From: Galerina marginata | Lineage: Eukaryota > Basidiomycota > Agaricomycetes > Agaricales > Galerinaceae | Assembly (NCBI GenBank): GCA_023014335.1 | Contig: JAECYW010000011.1 | Coordinates: 1,674,001-1,738,000 of the forward strand | Direction of reading: 5' to 3' | DNA: 64,000 bases | Shown: one piece after another, positions 23,741-35,321 of the stretch | Position numbering within the stretch: position 1 is the first letter of the stretch | Layout of the letters: each line of letters starts with the position of its first letter | Notes under the pieces: generated by a model | What the model was told of the DNA's origin: nothing | Database searches by the model: none | What the model saw: the letters and a program-made list of their open reading frames with translations, nothing else | Translations under genes and position numbers: made by a program

Positions 23741-24383
23741 TGAGCTGCTTTTCCGAAAACGTCCACATCACCTAAATCCGTTTTGTGAACGGACCTGAAG
23801 AGGAGAGGTCAGCTGCTTCGTCGTTCTCAGTGACGTCGTATGCCTTCCTATACAACATAATAGTTTCCCAACTGCGTATCGTTTCCAAGGATTCCTCACT
23901 GTCATTGGTCAACGCCCCCGCCATACTGGGCAGACATGCCCTTGTCCCACTGGGTTTCAAGCTGATCGGTAATCGGAACGAAGTCCATTGTCCAACGTGG
24001 TCAATCGCGCTTGACCGAGGTGATGTGTAATCGGATGACTACTCTACTGACGCTCGATTCCAATCACAAGCTCTGCCTCTCCATAAAATCTCGATTATTT
24101 TTTGAGCAAACGAGATACCAAATTGAAGTAGTTCTAAAGTAAAAGATCATCTGAAGATGAGGTCAATGCTGGTCAATGTCTGCAAGATTTTAAGTAGACA
24201 GGAGGTAGCGTACTTAGTCAGCGCTCAGCTTTAGTCAGGACGCTAATTTGAAATTGCTTGCGAAAAAAAAAAAAGGTCGGGCCGAGCTGTCCCCTCTTGT
24301 CAGTATTCAAAGGTCCCGAATTTAGCGAGAAAACAAAACTCTCCCATTCTCCATCCTTGTCGATTTACGCCGTTTTTACGCGC

Positions 24384-25307
24384 ATGCCTGCATCGAATCT
24401 TCAAGGCCTCAATATTGTTCATCCTCCCCAGGACTCTTCGGACCCACACGACCTGCTCTTAGGTCAATCCTATCCAGACCTCAGAGCTCAGCTTGACCTC
24501 TGGACCAACCTATCCTTCGACTCGGAGGAGCCCCTCGCTTCCAGACCTGATGAGCACAAGAAGCCACCTCCGGAGGAGGAGGAGGATGAGGACGTCCGAT
24601 CTCCCATTACTTCAGAGCAGACCCCACAGGACGGTCATGTGAACGTCGGCAGTATACAAGGTACCCATCACACGTCTCCCCTTCCTGGTAATATCTTCGA
24701 CATCAACAACTTCCTTGCTGGCTTCGGCATCGACTCCTTCCCAGCCCATTCTTCCCAGCCTCAGCAACTCCCTACCACTATTGCGCCGTCCCTCGCCCAG
24801 CTCTTGGCACTCCACCCAGCTCACAATGCATCGTACAACTCCGGACTGCCTCAATATACTCCTCCTACCGCCTCCTCCTACTTGCATACGTCTAACTCTG
24901 CGGCGGAAGAGTCATTTGTCCCTGCAAAGCGTGCCCGCGCACGCAAGCAATCCGTGACTAGCGCAGAGTCTCCCGACTATCGAGAAGATAGCATGCCACC
25001 AACCACACTGTCTCCTGCTGAAGACAAGCGTCGCAGAAATACCGCTGCGAGTGCTCGTTTCAGGTTAAAGAAGAAGGAGAGAGAGGCTGCTCTCGAGGGA
25101 AAGGCGAAGGAATTGGAAACTAAGGTGACCGAGCTTGAGAGGGAGTGCGAGGGGTTGCGCAGAGAGAATGGCTGGCTCAAAGGTTTGGTTGTCGGAGTAA
25201 CCGGCGCAGCTCAGGGGCCCAACTCGAATCATGCTCCCACCGTTCCCTCACCTCCTCCTCAGCCAATATCAGCTGGGATGAAGCGAAGTAGAGAGGAATC
25301 TGCATAA
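24384..25307 (+). CDS. bZIP transcription factor, MetR/CYS3-like
   Basis: This is a likely activator of sulphur-assimilation genes, by resemblance to Neurospora CYS3 and Aspergillus MetR. A single exon of 307 codons runs from the first ATG at 24384. The open frame continues upstream but without an ATG. The N-part is acidic and Ser/Pro-rich (EEEEDEDVRSP), consistent with activation. The basic region RRRNTAASARFRLKKKERE contains the N-x7-R signature. The zipper follows (ELETKVTELERECEGLRREN), then the WLKGLVVG typical of CYS3-type proteins. CT-rich DNA precedes the start. The exact subfamily is inferred from the basic region only. Confidence 0.85.
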   Translation: MPASNLQGLNIVHPPQDSSDPHDLLLGQSYPDLRAQLDLWTNLSFDSEEPLASRPDEHKKPPPEEEEDEDVRSPITSEQTPQDGHVNVGSIQGTHHTSPLPGNIFDINNFLAGFGIDSFPAHSSQPQQLPTTIAPSLAQLLALHPAHNASYNSGLPQYTPPTASSYLHTSNSAAEESFVPAKRARARKQSVTSAESPDYREDSMPPTTLSPAEDKRRRNTAASARFRLKKKEREAALEGKAKELETKVTELERECEGLRRENGWLKGLVVGVTGAAQGPNSNHAPTVPSPPPQPISAGMKRSREESA

Positions 25308-28068
25308 CCTGTGGACACGAAGTATCCCAGTGAGAAGTAATCCTTCTTGTCCATTGACCATCCAAATTCAACTCTCCATTCCAATTGTAACCTTAAACTT
25401 TGGTTTTTTATTTCTTCCTTCCTTTGTATCCGTACCACTACACAAAACTATGATTCGGCATATACATGGGATCCGTTCATGTTTGTTCATTATTATTACA
25501 GACACATCCTTCACGACTCACGACCCACACAATATTCCGTGCTTGATTTTTGAGCTGGGAACTTCCCAGACTTCAATAGGCATTAATATCTACCATAGTC
25601 ACCTTTTTTTCTTTTTGCTCGTTCGGAGATTCTCCTGGCCGCAAGTTTGTGAGGAACTGGAAGCTATTTACGGCAAGTCATACATCTAATGAAAGGAATA
25701 CAGACTTCCAGAGCTCCATGAACAATCTAATCTATTTACGGCATCCCGACAGTGCACAGCCACGTTCCGCCATTCGTAACATCAGGGAAGGAAATTTCCC
25801 TTTATAGGTGTAACACTTGCACTACGGAACTCAGCCCTAGCGGGAAACTGACTGAAGCAATGGCTGAAGCCAGTCGGGATGCCGATGTCCATACTTGCTT
25901 TCTCATAAGGAACGTGGTAATATGATTGTTGATTTACTACAGTTTACTACATACAAGGTACAATTTATTGAACCTCCTGACGTGCAAAGTGCCTCGGGTC
26001 CGAAATCGAAAGAGATACACTTTCAGTAATTAAATGATACCGAAAAAACCTTAGATGCCGGTAGAGACCGCATTGCCGCGATGCACTGGCACGACGCAGC
26101 CTGACGCAGCTGATTGACAACAATGACAAGGGAAAGAACAAGGAAAGAACCCTGCATTCTAATTTATGTTGACAAACACGAGAGGAACCTAAGTCTTGGA
26201 CGATACAGTAAGCTATGCATGGCCTAAGATCGGTGCCACAGGTCAGCACGGTACTGGTCACACTCAGAAGCTCCCTTGATTCAGAATAAATAAGATTTCC
26301 GATGTCATTGAGAAGTGCGGGCAATCGCGCCCTGTTCAAGTGGGTCATACAGTCAATCAAATGTGATAACCTTTCCGAAAGTCAGAGACGTCAGACCATG
26401 TCCGGGAAACTTGGGCAAAGCTCCGCTGCTCCGGGGCATATGATCATGACTAGAACATATATCAAGCCATTCTCGCTTACCGAACTCCCGAGGCAATAGC
26501 GAAGCGAAGCCTCAGTTTCCAGACCTCCAAGTATATCCGTCCGTGCTTTAACAGGATTTAACGCTGTCGCTCCGCAAAATTTTCGCTACTCAAGAAGATG
26601 GGTGATCGTAATCTTGGCGTTGTGCCCGACCTAAAGAAGGCGGAGTACTTACTGGAGAGAAAAGTCCCCAAGTAAATACGGCATGAGGAAAAGAAATTAT
26701 TAAACCCATTCTGGAAATTGATTTATACTGCCATCGACGGCCCATCGTGGAGGACATTGCCCTTAACAGTGAATATATATTATGATGAAATGCAACGATT
26801 GACGATTTAATTTAAGCAGCTTTAGGGAAGACACATATGCAGTTGCTATATTGGCATTCCCCTATGTAATGTCGGCGAAACCAGTTGGTACCTGTTAAGA
26901 TTTACTCGACGGACGGATTTAAGGTATTGGAGGTTTAGAAGCGGAAAAGGGTTACCTGGAGGTCCAGAAACATGTACGTCCCGGTCACTGACCGGCTCGC
27001 ATCGCTGGAAGGTATAGCGGGAGGTCCTGTTGGAAGAAATAAGTATAAAGGGTATGATGCGCCACGGATAATCACCAAGTCGACGAATTCCTCAGAAAAG
27101 ATGAAAAGAGATCGAAGGCTCTGCTAAATTTGAGTTACTACATTCAAGTGTCCGAGAAAAGACTAGCAATAGTTGATGATCTGGACCTCCAGGAATTATG
27201 GAGTATGGGGAAGAATGATGTCAGGTCGATAAATAAACAGCCTAGCCCAATTAGGCGTGAAACAGCACAAACGGGCAGTAAATCACTTTGGATGCGGCCA
27301 GGGTGTTCATTGCGCGAGATTAGCAATTATCTATGGCGTTACTTATTCGTCTGCCATAACAAAAGGACATGATGAAACATTGAAAGTCGTCTCCACAGGA
27401 CCAGCTTTCAGTTACCTCCCTTGGGCTATTAGCAAGGCCGTGAATATTCGTGAATTTAGAAGGTTACCAATTAACTGTAGATGGCCTGGGCCCTGGAGTT
27501 TTGGCAAAGTTTTGGTGGAACCATCGTGCAGAACTTCGGACATTACCATATTTAGGCGTTCGTCGCTGATGGCCATGTCACGTGGCTATCGTTGGTCCTA
27601 ACCTCGGCAGCTCCGCCATGTCAAGGGATTTCCAAAATGGGCGGCGAGGACCGAGTTTGACCGAAGGACCGATTGAAAAACCGAACGACCGAAAGCGACC
27701 CAAGGCTCACGCGCACTGAACGAAAACGGCTTGTGACACACACAGTCACGTCGACCCAAATGAAGCCAAAACCTTTGCACCCAGGATTGCACAGGATCCC
27801 AACACCAACACCAACAACCAGCGGAACCGTTAGCCTGGGTCCACCGAAACCACCCCCAGACAACAGCGCGTCATTCTGTTCTCGCGATCGAGTCCTTAGG
27901 TCAACTCCAAGATGGCGCAAATACAAGTAGCATTCACGACGCGTCTCAGAGCAACATTGGACCCACTACTTTCTTCTCACTCATTCTGTAAGTCGTTGTT
28001 TTGCTCTCGGGACACCAGACATGACCACTTATCCTATCTCTCTCTTTCACAACTAGATTCATTGGTAC
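25308..28068. other. Long stretch without a recognised gene
   Basis: It contains the 3' region of the bZIP gene and scattered short open frames on both strands. An ATG at 27912 opens a 24-codon exon-like segment with donor GTAAGT near 27989 and an acceptor near 28055, perhaps the 5' leader of the next gene. I searched by eye for inverted repeats that could bound the Academ-like element and found none I trust. Confidence 0.35.
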
Positions 28069-28925
28069 ATGCATCACAACATGCCTCGAGATGTACGCAA
28101 CCGTATTCAACGCGCCCAGGCACTGGCTCTTGAACGAGACAGACTCCGCAGGGTAGAAGGTCTGTCGGCAGATTATTTCTTAATATCTTTTATGCTTACC
28201 TTTCAATCTACAGCTCGAAACCAAAGGCGCCGGCAGAGGAATAACCAGAGAGAGCGACAGGAGGCGGAGGTCAATAACGGTGTGTTCACCCTCTTTCTCT
28301 CTCGAGTTTCTCGTTGATTTTGACATTGTGTCTTGGATGCAGACTCCCACTGTGAAGCGGGGTCGTCAACGACTGCGGCGAACCACACTCGTACTCTGGG
28401 CTATAGCCGTTCGCAGGCTTCAGCACCTCGGTACAGTTCCACACCGCCGACTCTTCGTACTCCAACGCCGTTGGCGTCCCCAATGCCAAATGTAAGTTCA
28501 ACTCTTTGCATTACGAGCGTACTATGTACTAACATGAGTTATGGCTGTTCGCAGGCGTCAGCACCTCGGTACAGTTCCACGCCGCCGACTCTTCGTACTC
28601 CAACGCCATCGGCATCCCCAATGCCCAACGTAAGTTCAACTCTTTGCATTAAGAGCATACTATGTACTGACATGAGTTATGGCTGTTCGCAGGCATCAGC
28701 ACCTCGGTACAGTTCCACGCCGCCGACTCTCCTTACTCCAACGCCGTCGGTGTCCCCAATGCCCAACGTAAGTTCAACACTTTGTATTCATTACTAGGTA
28801 CTGACGTATTTTCTTCCCTGTCATTTTCTCAGACTTTCAACAATGTTCATGTTAACGTAAATGGGGGGAGGCACTCGGTTGATGGTCGTCGCGTTAACGA
28901 AGAATCTGCTGAGCATGTCGGGTAG
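28069..28925 (+). CDS. Small Arg-rich protein with three tandem 25-residue exon repeats
   Basis: Function unknown. Exons 28069-28159, 28214-28279, 28343-28491, 28555-28629, 28693-28767 and 28833-28925 sum to 549 nt in phase (182 aa). The start could also be the ATG at 28081. The N-part is basic and helical (RIQRAQALALERDRLRR, then RNQRRRQRNNQRERQ). Three copies of ASAPRYSSTPPTLRTPTP plus a short SPMPN end follow. The C-end is NNVHVNVNGG and ESAEHVG. It lies just upstream of, and on the same strand as, the transposase gene, so it may be a third gene of the element or an unrelated host gene. Confidence 0.6.
28417..28767 (+). repeat. Three tandem 138 bp units, each a 75 bp exon plus a 63 bp intron
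   Basis: Unit starts are 28417, 28555 and 28693. Each holds a phase-0 exon (GCNTCAGCACCTCGGTAC start, donor GTAAGTTCAAC). Introns one and two are each 63 bp and end TTCGCAG. Copies differ by a few substitutions. The third intron diverges after about 40 bases. Confidence 0.9.
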
Positions 28926-29040
28926 GATTCCTTCATTTGCCCTGAAACTTTTAACTTCTTCTGTAAATTCTTTCTTGTCCCTTGTTTGAGTCTACAATAT
29001 GAGCCATCTCAATGTTTTGCAAATGCTTTGTGCTTGTCAC

Positions 29041-29088
29041 CTCAGTTCTCAATTCTCAGTTCTCAATTCTCAGTTCTCAATTCTCAGT
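29041..29088. repeat. 14 bp satellite (CTCAGTTCTCAATT)
   Basis: About three and a half units in tandem, located between the small repeat gene and the transposase. Confidence 0.85.
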
Positions 29089-29287
29089 AGTGATCCTCAG
29101 TTTCTCAGCAATAAATACTCTTGATTGAGAGTCCATCTCTGAAAAATTGAAGGTCAGGATGGTTTTGAATGCAAAGTAAAGTGATCGGGAAGTGAATTAA
29201 GTGATCGACTAGGGAGAAAGTGACACGTAAAAGCAAATGGTCTAAAATTCAACCCTCAGTCTTTATTGTTCATGTGCTCTACTCATA

Positions 29288-32200
29288 ATGTCAATTCCGG
29301 GAGATGTATTTGAGCCAACTGCTGTCCGAAACATCTTGAAGAACTTACAAAAGAGTACCAGTGAACAGAAGCTGTTTGAAAAGAAGTGGAATCAAAATGT
29401 ATGTCTGCAGGCTGCCACACTAAAGACTCCTACTCACCGAGAAACTTTGACAGATCCAACATAGGGTTGATAGTTGGAAGAAGAACAGGGAAAACCAGTC
29501 AAAGCAGAGTCTTCAATTGGAATGGGAGGCGGCAGTTGTCGAATATGTCGACTATATCCATCATGAAACCTCTGTTCACGGCAATGCGAGTTCGAGCACA
29601 ATACCTCCACCCCTCAAAAAGGATGTACCACTCTTGGGCCCACGTTTCCTACCACCTTCGTATTATCATTTAGAAAAGCGCGAAGTAAACCCAAGGATCT
29701 TACCCAATACGGTCTACATCAAGGCATTGACAGTCATTCACCCTGTCTATCACCCGAGTGTTGGGTTGTCGCAATGTCCACAATGCGACTCGAAGGACAT
29801 CCTCTGGGACGGGTGGACGGCAACAGGCGCCCGCGATGTCCACGGTGTGCGTCGTGAGGAAAGAGCTCTTGGCTATCAGCTCCGATGCAAGCCTTGCCGA
29901 ATGAAGTACGGAAAGGGTGGGTCAAATGAGAAGGAGAAGGGATCGTGTTTCGCAACAACAAACAAATTCTTCTGGGAAAAGTGGGAACACTGGAGGATTC
30001 CCCGTCAGTTCGCTTCAATTGTTCAAAAAGAATATGTTTGCTTACAACTCTTGCGGGCTAGGGACCATTCCATATTTTATGCACCGTTCGGCGGTAACAC
30101 ACGAGTTGTTTGATCTAGTTAACGAATTACGTCCATCATTAACATCTGCAGGCCTGCAAGAGCATATAAAACGTGAGTTTCTTATATATTTCCTTCGCTT
30201 TAAATGATAAAATGCTCACCATTTATTCCCAGAATTGCATCTGCTTGAATTTCATCAGCAAATGCTTGAATATGTTACTGCATTCGCAAGGCGAAGGCCA
30301 AGCCCATTTCAACCACTCGCTCTCCAGAATTTCTCGCAGTGGAATGATCCAGAGGGGTACGGTGACAGTTGTATTACTGACGATATGGTCACAGACATTT
30401 ACCTGGAGTTTGTGAAGAAGACTCGAAAAGCCGAGTCCTCTTCATACCTCAAAACACGAACAGGTCAGGCCAAACATGCATTTCTATTTTTGAAAAAAGA
30501 CTTACTGAGGACTAAACCAGGTATTGCTCTGTCGCTCGATAACACGTTCAAATCTGCAGGAAAGGCGGCTGTTATCGATAAGAGCGGGACAAGAGTGAAG
30601 CTGATGAAGGGTGGGATATTAAGTGTCATAAACGAGTTGAATGAAATACTTGCGTGGGTACGTATCTGATCTAATCTTCTCTCATCACTTCCACTCCCAC
30701 TAAACTACAACCTCAACCCAGCGATTCTGCCAGAGTCAATCGCCTGCTGAAATTCGCGAAATTCTCGAGCAATACATTAAGAGATGCGAGGCTCTCGGAG
30801 TAAATTTGCCAGAGATGCTGGTGGCGGACAATTGCTGCCAAATTCGACGGCAAGTTTTGCTGGCCATCCCAACACTTCGGATCGTTTTAGATGTGTATCA
30901 TTTCATGATGAGGTTAGTATGCTCTAAACTTCATTTCAAATTTAATATTAACAGGTTTACAGGTACCTAACTACAATTCTCAACGGCACAAAAAATCCAT
31001 ACCGAAGTGAAGTCGCCCAAGATATACGCAATGCTATATTACAATCAGGGTCTGGAAAAGACGGCCTCGCAAAGTACTGGCCAAAAGGAGACCAAGAGAG
31101 GCGCCTGCGTGCAGCATATGAGAAGTGGTCCCTGAGAGGCTCAGTTTGGTCTGCCGCATCATCTAAGGTTCGATTGAGTGATTTTTTCAAATCATTGTAT
31201 TCTAACTAACAGATTATCTTCAGGTACATGCAGATCAACTCAGCCATGTCGAAAAAGGATGTCTGGCCCGACATCGCCAAGATATTGCTTCGGATGGAAG
31301 CCGGATTGAAGGTTCGCATAAGGGTTGGAACTCCCTTCAACGGGCACAGCCAAGCGGAATTGAAGTCTACGCTGCGCTTGCTCATGACTTTGTCTTACGC
31401 CGAAATATCCGAGTCTTCCTGTCACACGAGAAAACACGGCAGCGACCTTCGTCAACTGACCTTTTGGTCTCCTTTTCCTCCGGATCTCACCATGTCCGCC
31501 TTGTTGGGCACTTGGCTGCTTCTTTCAACCTGTTACTCGACAACGAGCCCCAGAACATCAGGGCTACTCTTACGCGTCTACCTATCTTCCAGGACGTCAA
31601 AACGGATGAGGTATTTGGATTAGTTCATTCCGAACACACCGAATCATTTGGCGGGCTTCTCACCATTAAGGAGGAGGTAGCAGAGTCTGAAGACCCAATT
31701 CTCCAAGAAATTTCGCGGCGCACATTGGAGGACGATCATAGCGATCCCGAAATTCTGGCTCGATTTGGGATTGACCCAGAATTGCTTGCTATGAGCGAGC
31801 AATCTGGCTCTAGCTCGCAGCATGCAGGATATGGAGTAATGTCCGAGTCATCATCTACCCTGTCCTCAAAACGAAAAGCTTCAACCATCATCTTGGATGA
31901 CGACTTGGACTCACCGGGACCTTCAAGAAAGAGGGCACATTTCAGTGACGTGGCATTAGACTCAGTGCGCTCAGAGGTATCAGCACCAGTATACGTCAGA
32001 TCAGAAAATTCATCTGGCGTGGATGAGCCGGTAATCTCGGTTCTTAGATCCTGTTTAAAATTCTGATTGCATCTTTTGTAGATGAATTTTGACTGTGCAG
32101 TTCCGACAGATGCAGCTGCAGAACCTGCGTCACAAGGACTTTTTAAATTCAAACAACCATGTGTTCCCTCTCAACGCAACCCAGAAACCGCCAAGGCAAA

Positions 32201-33213
32201 CTCGCTGCTTAACAAACTGAACTGCCAGCTCCCACTTCCGTCGCATTCACAACTTACTCGGTCACAGCTCATCTTCTCCGCTGCTACGTCTATTAATGCT
32301 CAGAGCTTGGCTATTGACCGCGGCGATGAATTTTTTTTATTCATGGACATGCGGGAAACTCATCAATGGTCATCGTTCACGATGAACTCCCAAAAGTGGG
32401 TACTTGCAACGAAGATTTATAACAAGGCTTCCGCAGAGGTTCGGAAGTCGAAAGATCTTTCACAAGCAATCAGTAAAAACCCTCGAGCATTGATGGAGAA
32501 GCTCGGAGAGATTGAAGCCAGCATCTTGAAACGATTGGCGACGAATAATTTTATTTGTAGGTGGATTTTCTTTTCATATGTACAGGCTTCAATATTAATT
32601 TGCTTTACTAGCACGACGAAGTGGTACTGATACCTTCTGGAAGAAACACTGCCATGCAGTCCCGCTTGTCAAGTCTGAAATTTTGACATCAACCTCATCG
32701 GTCGAAGGCTCAGTAAAGGCATGTCCAGCTCAACCAATAGTGATGCGTATGACAATTGCTCATGAACTTCTTTAGCGGAAGGCTGCAACGTGCTCTCGAT
32801 GCAACACTATTATGTATCCAGGACCCACAGGATCTTCTGAAAATCACAAAAAGGGTTACTGCTCCGATGGTGTTCGTCAGAAGGCGAAAACTGATTCAAA
32901 AGATGGTCCACTGCCTGACTGGCCACAGCCACTTGGAATATTCACAAACGGCACCCACTTCCACCCACTCGCATTCTTGTCAATGATTCGACAACTATAC
33001 GATAAAATTCTGGGCGGCGACATCAGCGAAGTTGAGTATTCAATGGAAGATGAGGCCTTTTCACGTTTACTTGCGTCACGCATTCATTTTGAGGGTACGC
33101 AGCCCCTTTTCCGTCTGTACGACCTTGAAATCCATGCGGAAGATTTTAATTCACCATCCCTTCTTCTTACTATTGATGGTACAAAGTACTTACGAGTTAG
33201 CTGTCTAGAGTAA
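29288..33213 (+). CDS. Academ-like DDE transposase, intact, 10 exons
   Basis: This RNase H-fold transposase catalyses excision and integration. Exons: 29288-29398, 29508-30003, 30062-30172, 30233-30657, 30722-30912, 30963-31167, 31224-32030, 32082-32556, 32612-32718, 32776-33213. They total 3366 nt, in phase (1121 aa). A CxxC pair (CPQC at residue 127, CKPC at 164) forms a zinc ribbon. Likely catalytic residues: D342 (SLDNTFKSA), D417 (VADNCC) or D438 (LDVYHF), and E545 (RIEGSHKGWNSLQR). A Ser/acid-rich linker follows (RKASTIILDDDLDSP). A C-terminal zinc finger has CSRC, then H and C about 18-23 residues on. Intron nine is GC-AG (AAG|GCATGT). The DDE choice is by eye. The Academ assignment leans on the XPG partner. 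Confidence 0.8.
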
Positions 33214-33411
33214 ATGGTCATACGTTGTTACAAGTAGAACAAAGTAATATACTATATGATGAGTAGTAGTAATCCGGTACTAGTAGCCATGGCCTATATT
33301 TTGTATATTCAACAGCTTAGCCTTGCGGTATTTGTGTCTCGGACACCTCAGACAATGCAATCTTAGCAACTTGTCTTCGTTCTACAAGCACAGAATATTC
33401 TTATCGCTTCA

Positions 33412-35321
33412 ATGGGTATCATCGGGTTGTGGGAGGTAAGTAAAGGTCTTCCTGGATTTTAATTAAGCTCTGGGTCCATGACACTGTTCCCGGTTTTTGT
33501 TGATACAGACAGTCAAGCCTGCGGCAAAACAAATTTCATTCTATGCTTTTACCACAACTGAGGCGGTCCAGCGAAAGAACGCGGAGAACAGGAATCTTGT
33601 TCTTGGAGTTGACTTAAGGTGCCGATATTTTCCCTAAGCCTCAGACTGGGTAGGCTATTAATATTTCTACTATGTAGCACTGTAATGTGCGAGTGTACTG
33701 CTGCAACTTTGGCAGCTGGGGTCCATGGCCAGTTCCACGGCGGAGCTCTCAGGATATTCTTCAGCAAGCTATGTAATTTTCGCAAAACAGCAGCTACCTT
33801 GGTCTTTGTATCCGATGGCGATGGACGTCCAGGAAATAAGCGCGGAGTCAAAGTAATTGAAAAGGAAATATGGTGGACTCCTCAAGCTGTTGAGCTTATT
33901 GAGATCTTCGGGTACTATCATTACAAGGTGCCAGGAGAGGCTGAGGCTGAGCTTGCCCAACTCAATTGCCGAGGAATTATTGATGGCGTTATCACAAGTG
34001 ACAGCGATACCTTGGTGTTTGGAGCTCCAGTCATTCTCAGAAGGCATGTAATATATTGCCCAATTTATTGGTATCTGATTCAAATTTAGCATCCCAAAGA
34101 AAAACCGAGCAACCTATGATGATGAAGTAGCCCTTTATACTTCAGATTCTATTCAACATTCACTTTCATTGACGTTGGGTGGCATGCTCCTTTTCGCGCT
34201 ACTTAGCGGAGGTGACTATAGTAAAGGTGTTGTAGGCTGTGGCCGTGTTGTTGCACTTGGACTTGCAAAATGCGGTTTTGGAGACCGATTACTTGAAGCA
34301 GTTGAAAAAGGCGAGCAGCCAGATATATTCGGGCCTCGTCTTCGTGACGCCATCTGCGCAGAGCTAAAGGAAAACTCCCAAGGGCAACTGGGAGCTTGTC
34401 ACCCTAACTTGGCAGCTCGGTTTCCGGTCAACTTCCCAGATCGTGAAGCATTGGACCTCTATAGCAAGCCAGTCACATCGTGGTCCCATGGAGAAAGCCC
34501 CCCATCTCAAAGCCATTGGAAAACACGAGAACCTGCTATTGCCAAGATAGCTCAGTTCTGTTCCGATAATCTTGGGTGGAAAACTGAATCCGTCTTAAAA
34601 GAGAAAATGTACAGTCATCTATGGGAAGGCGTATTTGCACAAATGTTATTCTCGGTAAGTAAGCATCATTATACAGTGTATGACGTGTCCAGTACTTATT
34701 GCAAATCAAAAGCCACTCCTCTTCTATCATCCCGAAACCAAAGTGCTTGCAACACCCAATGTTCACGCAAAGGTATTGACGGCAACACGTAAAACCCGAA
34801 AAGGGCAATTTGCAAAGCTGGGCAACCAGCCTAGACTGTCAATTTCTGTCGAGTACTTTGTTGGCCTGATGCACCGGGGATATAGCGCCGACAACCTTAA
34901 AAGCCTTGATGTCTGGGCTTCCGATGAATTCCTTCCTGCAGGAGTCGTCAATCAACAGAGGACTGTGGTCAAACACAAGAAAAAACAAACCGTCATGGCG
35001 CAACCTAATCAAGTCAGTGCGAGTGATATTTCAAGTTCCATGGACAGCAGCTTGAAGAGAAAGGCCATTGACAATTCCTTTCCTGATCAGAAGACAGAGT
35101 CCCGAGGTAAGCGAGCGAATCACGGTAAAAAGCATGAGAATTTGCACACCAAGACAGGGCAAAGGGCCATGGGAAGTTTGGAGCCAGGATGGTTGGTTGG
35201 CGAGGGCGTTATTGACCTAACAGAGCCGGAACCATTTGTCGAGGGAAGTTCTCGAGACATGATCGATTTGACCAAGCCAGGACCATCGTTTGCCGGAGTT
35301 ATCGACCTCACGGAGGGTTAG
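33412..35321 (+). CDS. XPG/FEN1-family structure-specific nuclease with three SUMO-interacting motifs
   Basis: It probably cuts branched or flapped DNA during transposition. Exons 33412-33435, 33509-33618, 33678-34043, 34090-34654 and 34713-35321 total 1674 nt in phase (557 aa). The N-end MGIIGLWE is the classic XPG start. The acidic active-site residues are all present: GVD, FVSDGDGRP, PGEAEAELA, TSDSDTLVFGA and SGGDYSKGVVGCG. A long C-region includes a basic stretch (SSLKRKAIDN, GKRANHGKK), then three SIM-type motifs. Intron three uses a GC donor (AAG|GCATGT), required by phase. The acceptor before 34713 (CAAAAG) is weak and inferred from frame. The gene lies 198 bp after the transposase. 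Confidence 0.86.
35208..35312 (+). other. Triple SUMO-interacting motif tail of the XPG nuclease
   Basis: VIDLT (35208-35222), MIDLT (35259-35273) and VIDLT (35298-35312) each sit in a similar frame (G/D-x-IDLT followed by E/K-P or EG). V-I-D-L-T is a canonical SIM core. The spacing is 17 and 13 residues. Confidence 0.75.

Larger units (their letters stand above)
29288..35321 (+). mobile_element. Academ-like DNA transposon (AcademX pattern): transposase plus XPG nuclease
   Basis: Limits given are those of the two genes; terminal repeats and target duplications were not found. Academ is a superfamily of cut-and-paste transposons, and its AcademX lineage pairs a DDE transposase with an XPG-type nuclease. 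Here a DDE-type protein with Cys-rich segments is followed 198 bp later on the same strand by an intact XPG/FEN1-family nuclease. Both genes keep frame through every predicted splice, suggesting recent activity or host use. The element may start upstream and include the small repeat gene at 28069-28925. Confidence 0.68.

Noticed and set aside
24258..24383. N-terminal extension of the bZIP protein
   Set aside because: It has no ATG and begins in a poly-A run. The first ATG is at 24384.
28417..29088. CRISPR-like array
   Set aside because: The repeats are exon-intron units and a plain satellite, with no unique equal-length spacers, and the genome is eukaryotic.
29989..30062. Frame change in the transposase read as a frameshift
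   Set aside because: A clean GT-AG intron (30004-30061) restores the frame, so the gene is intact.
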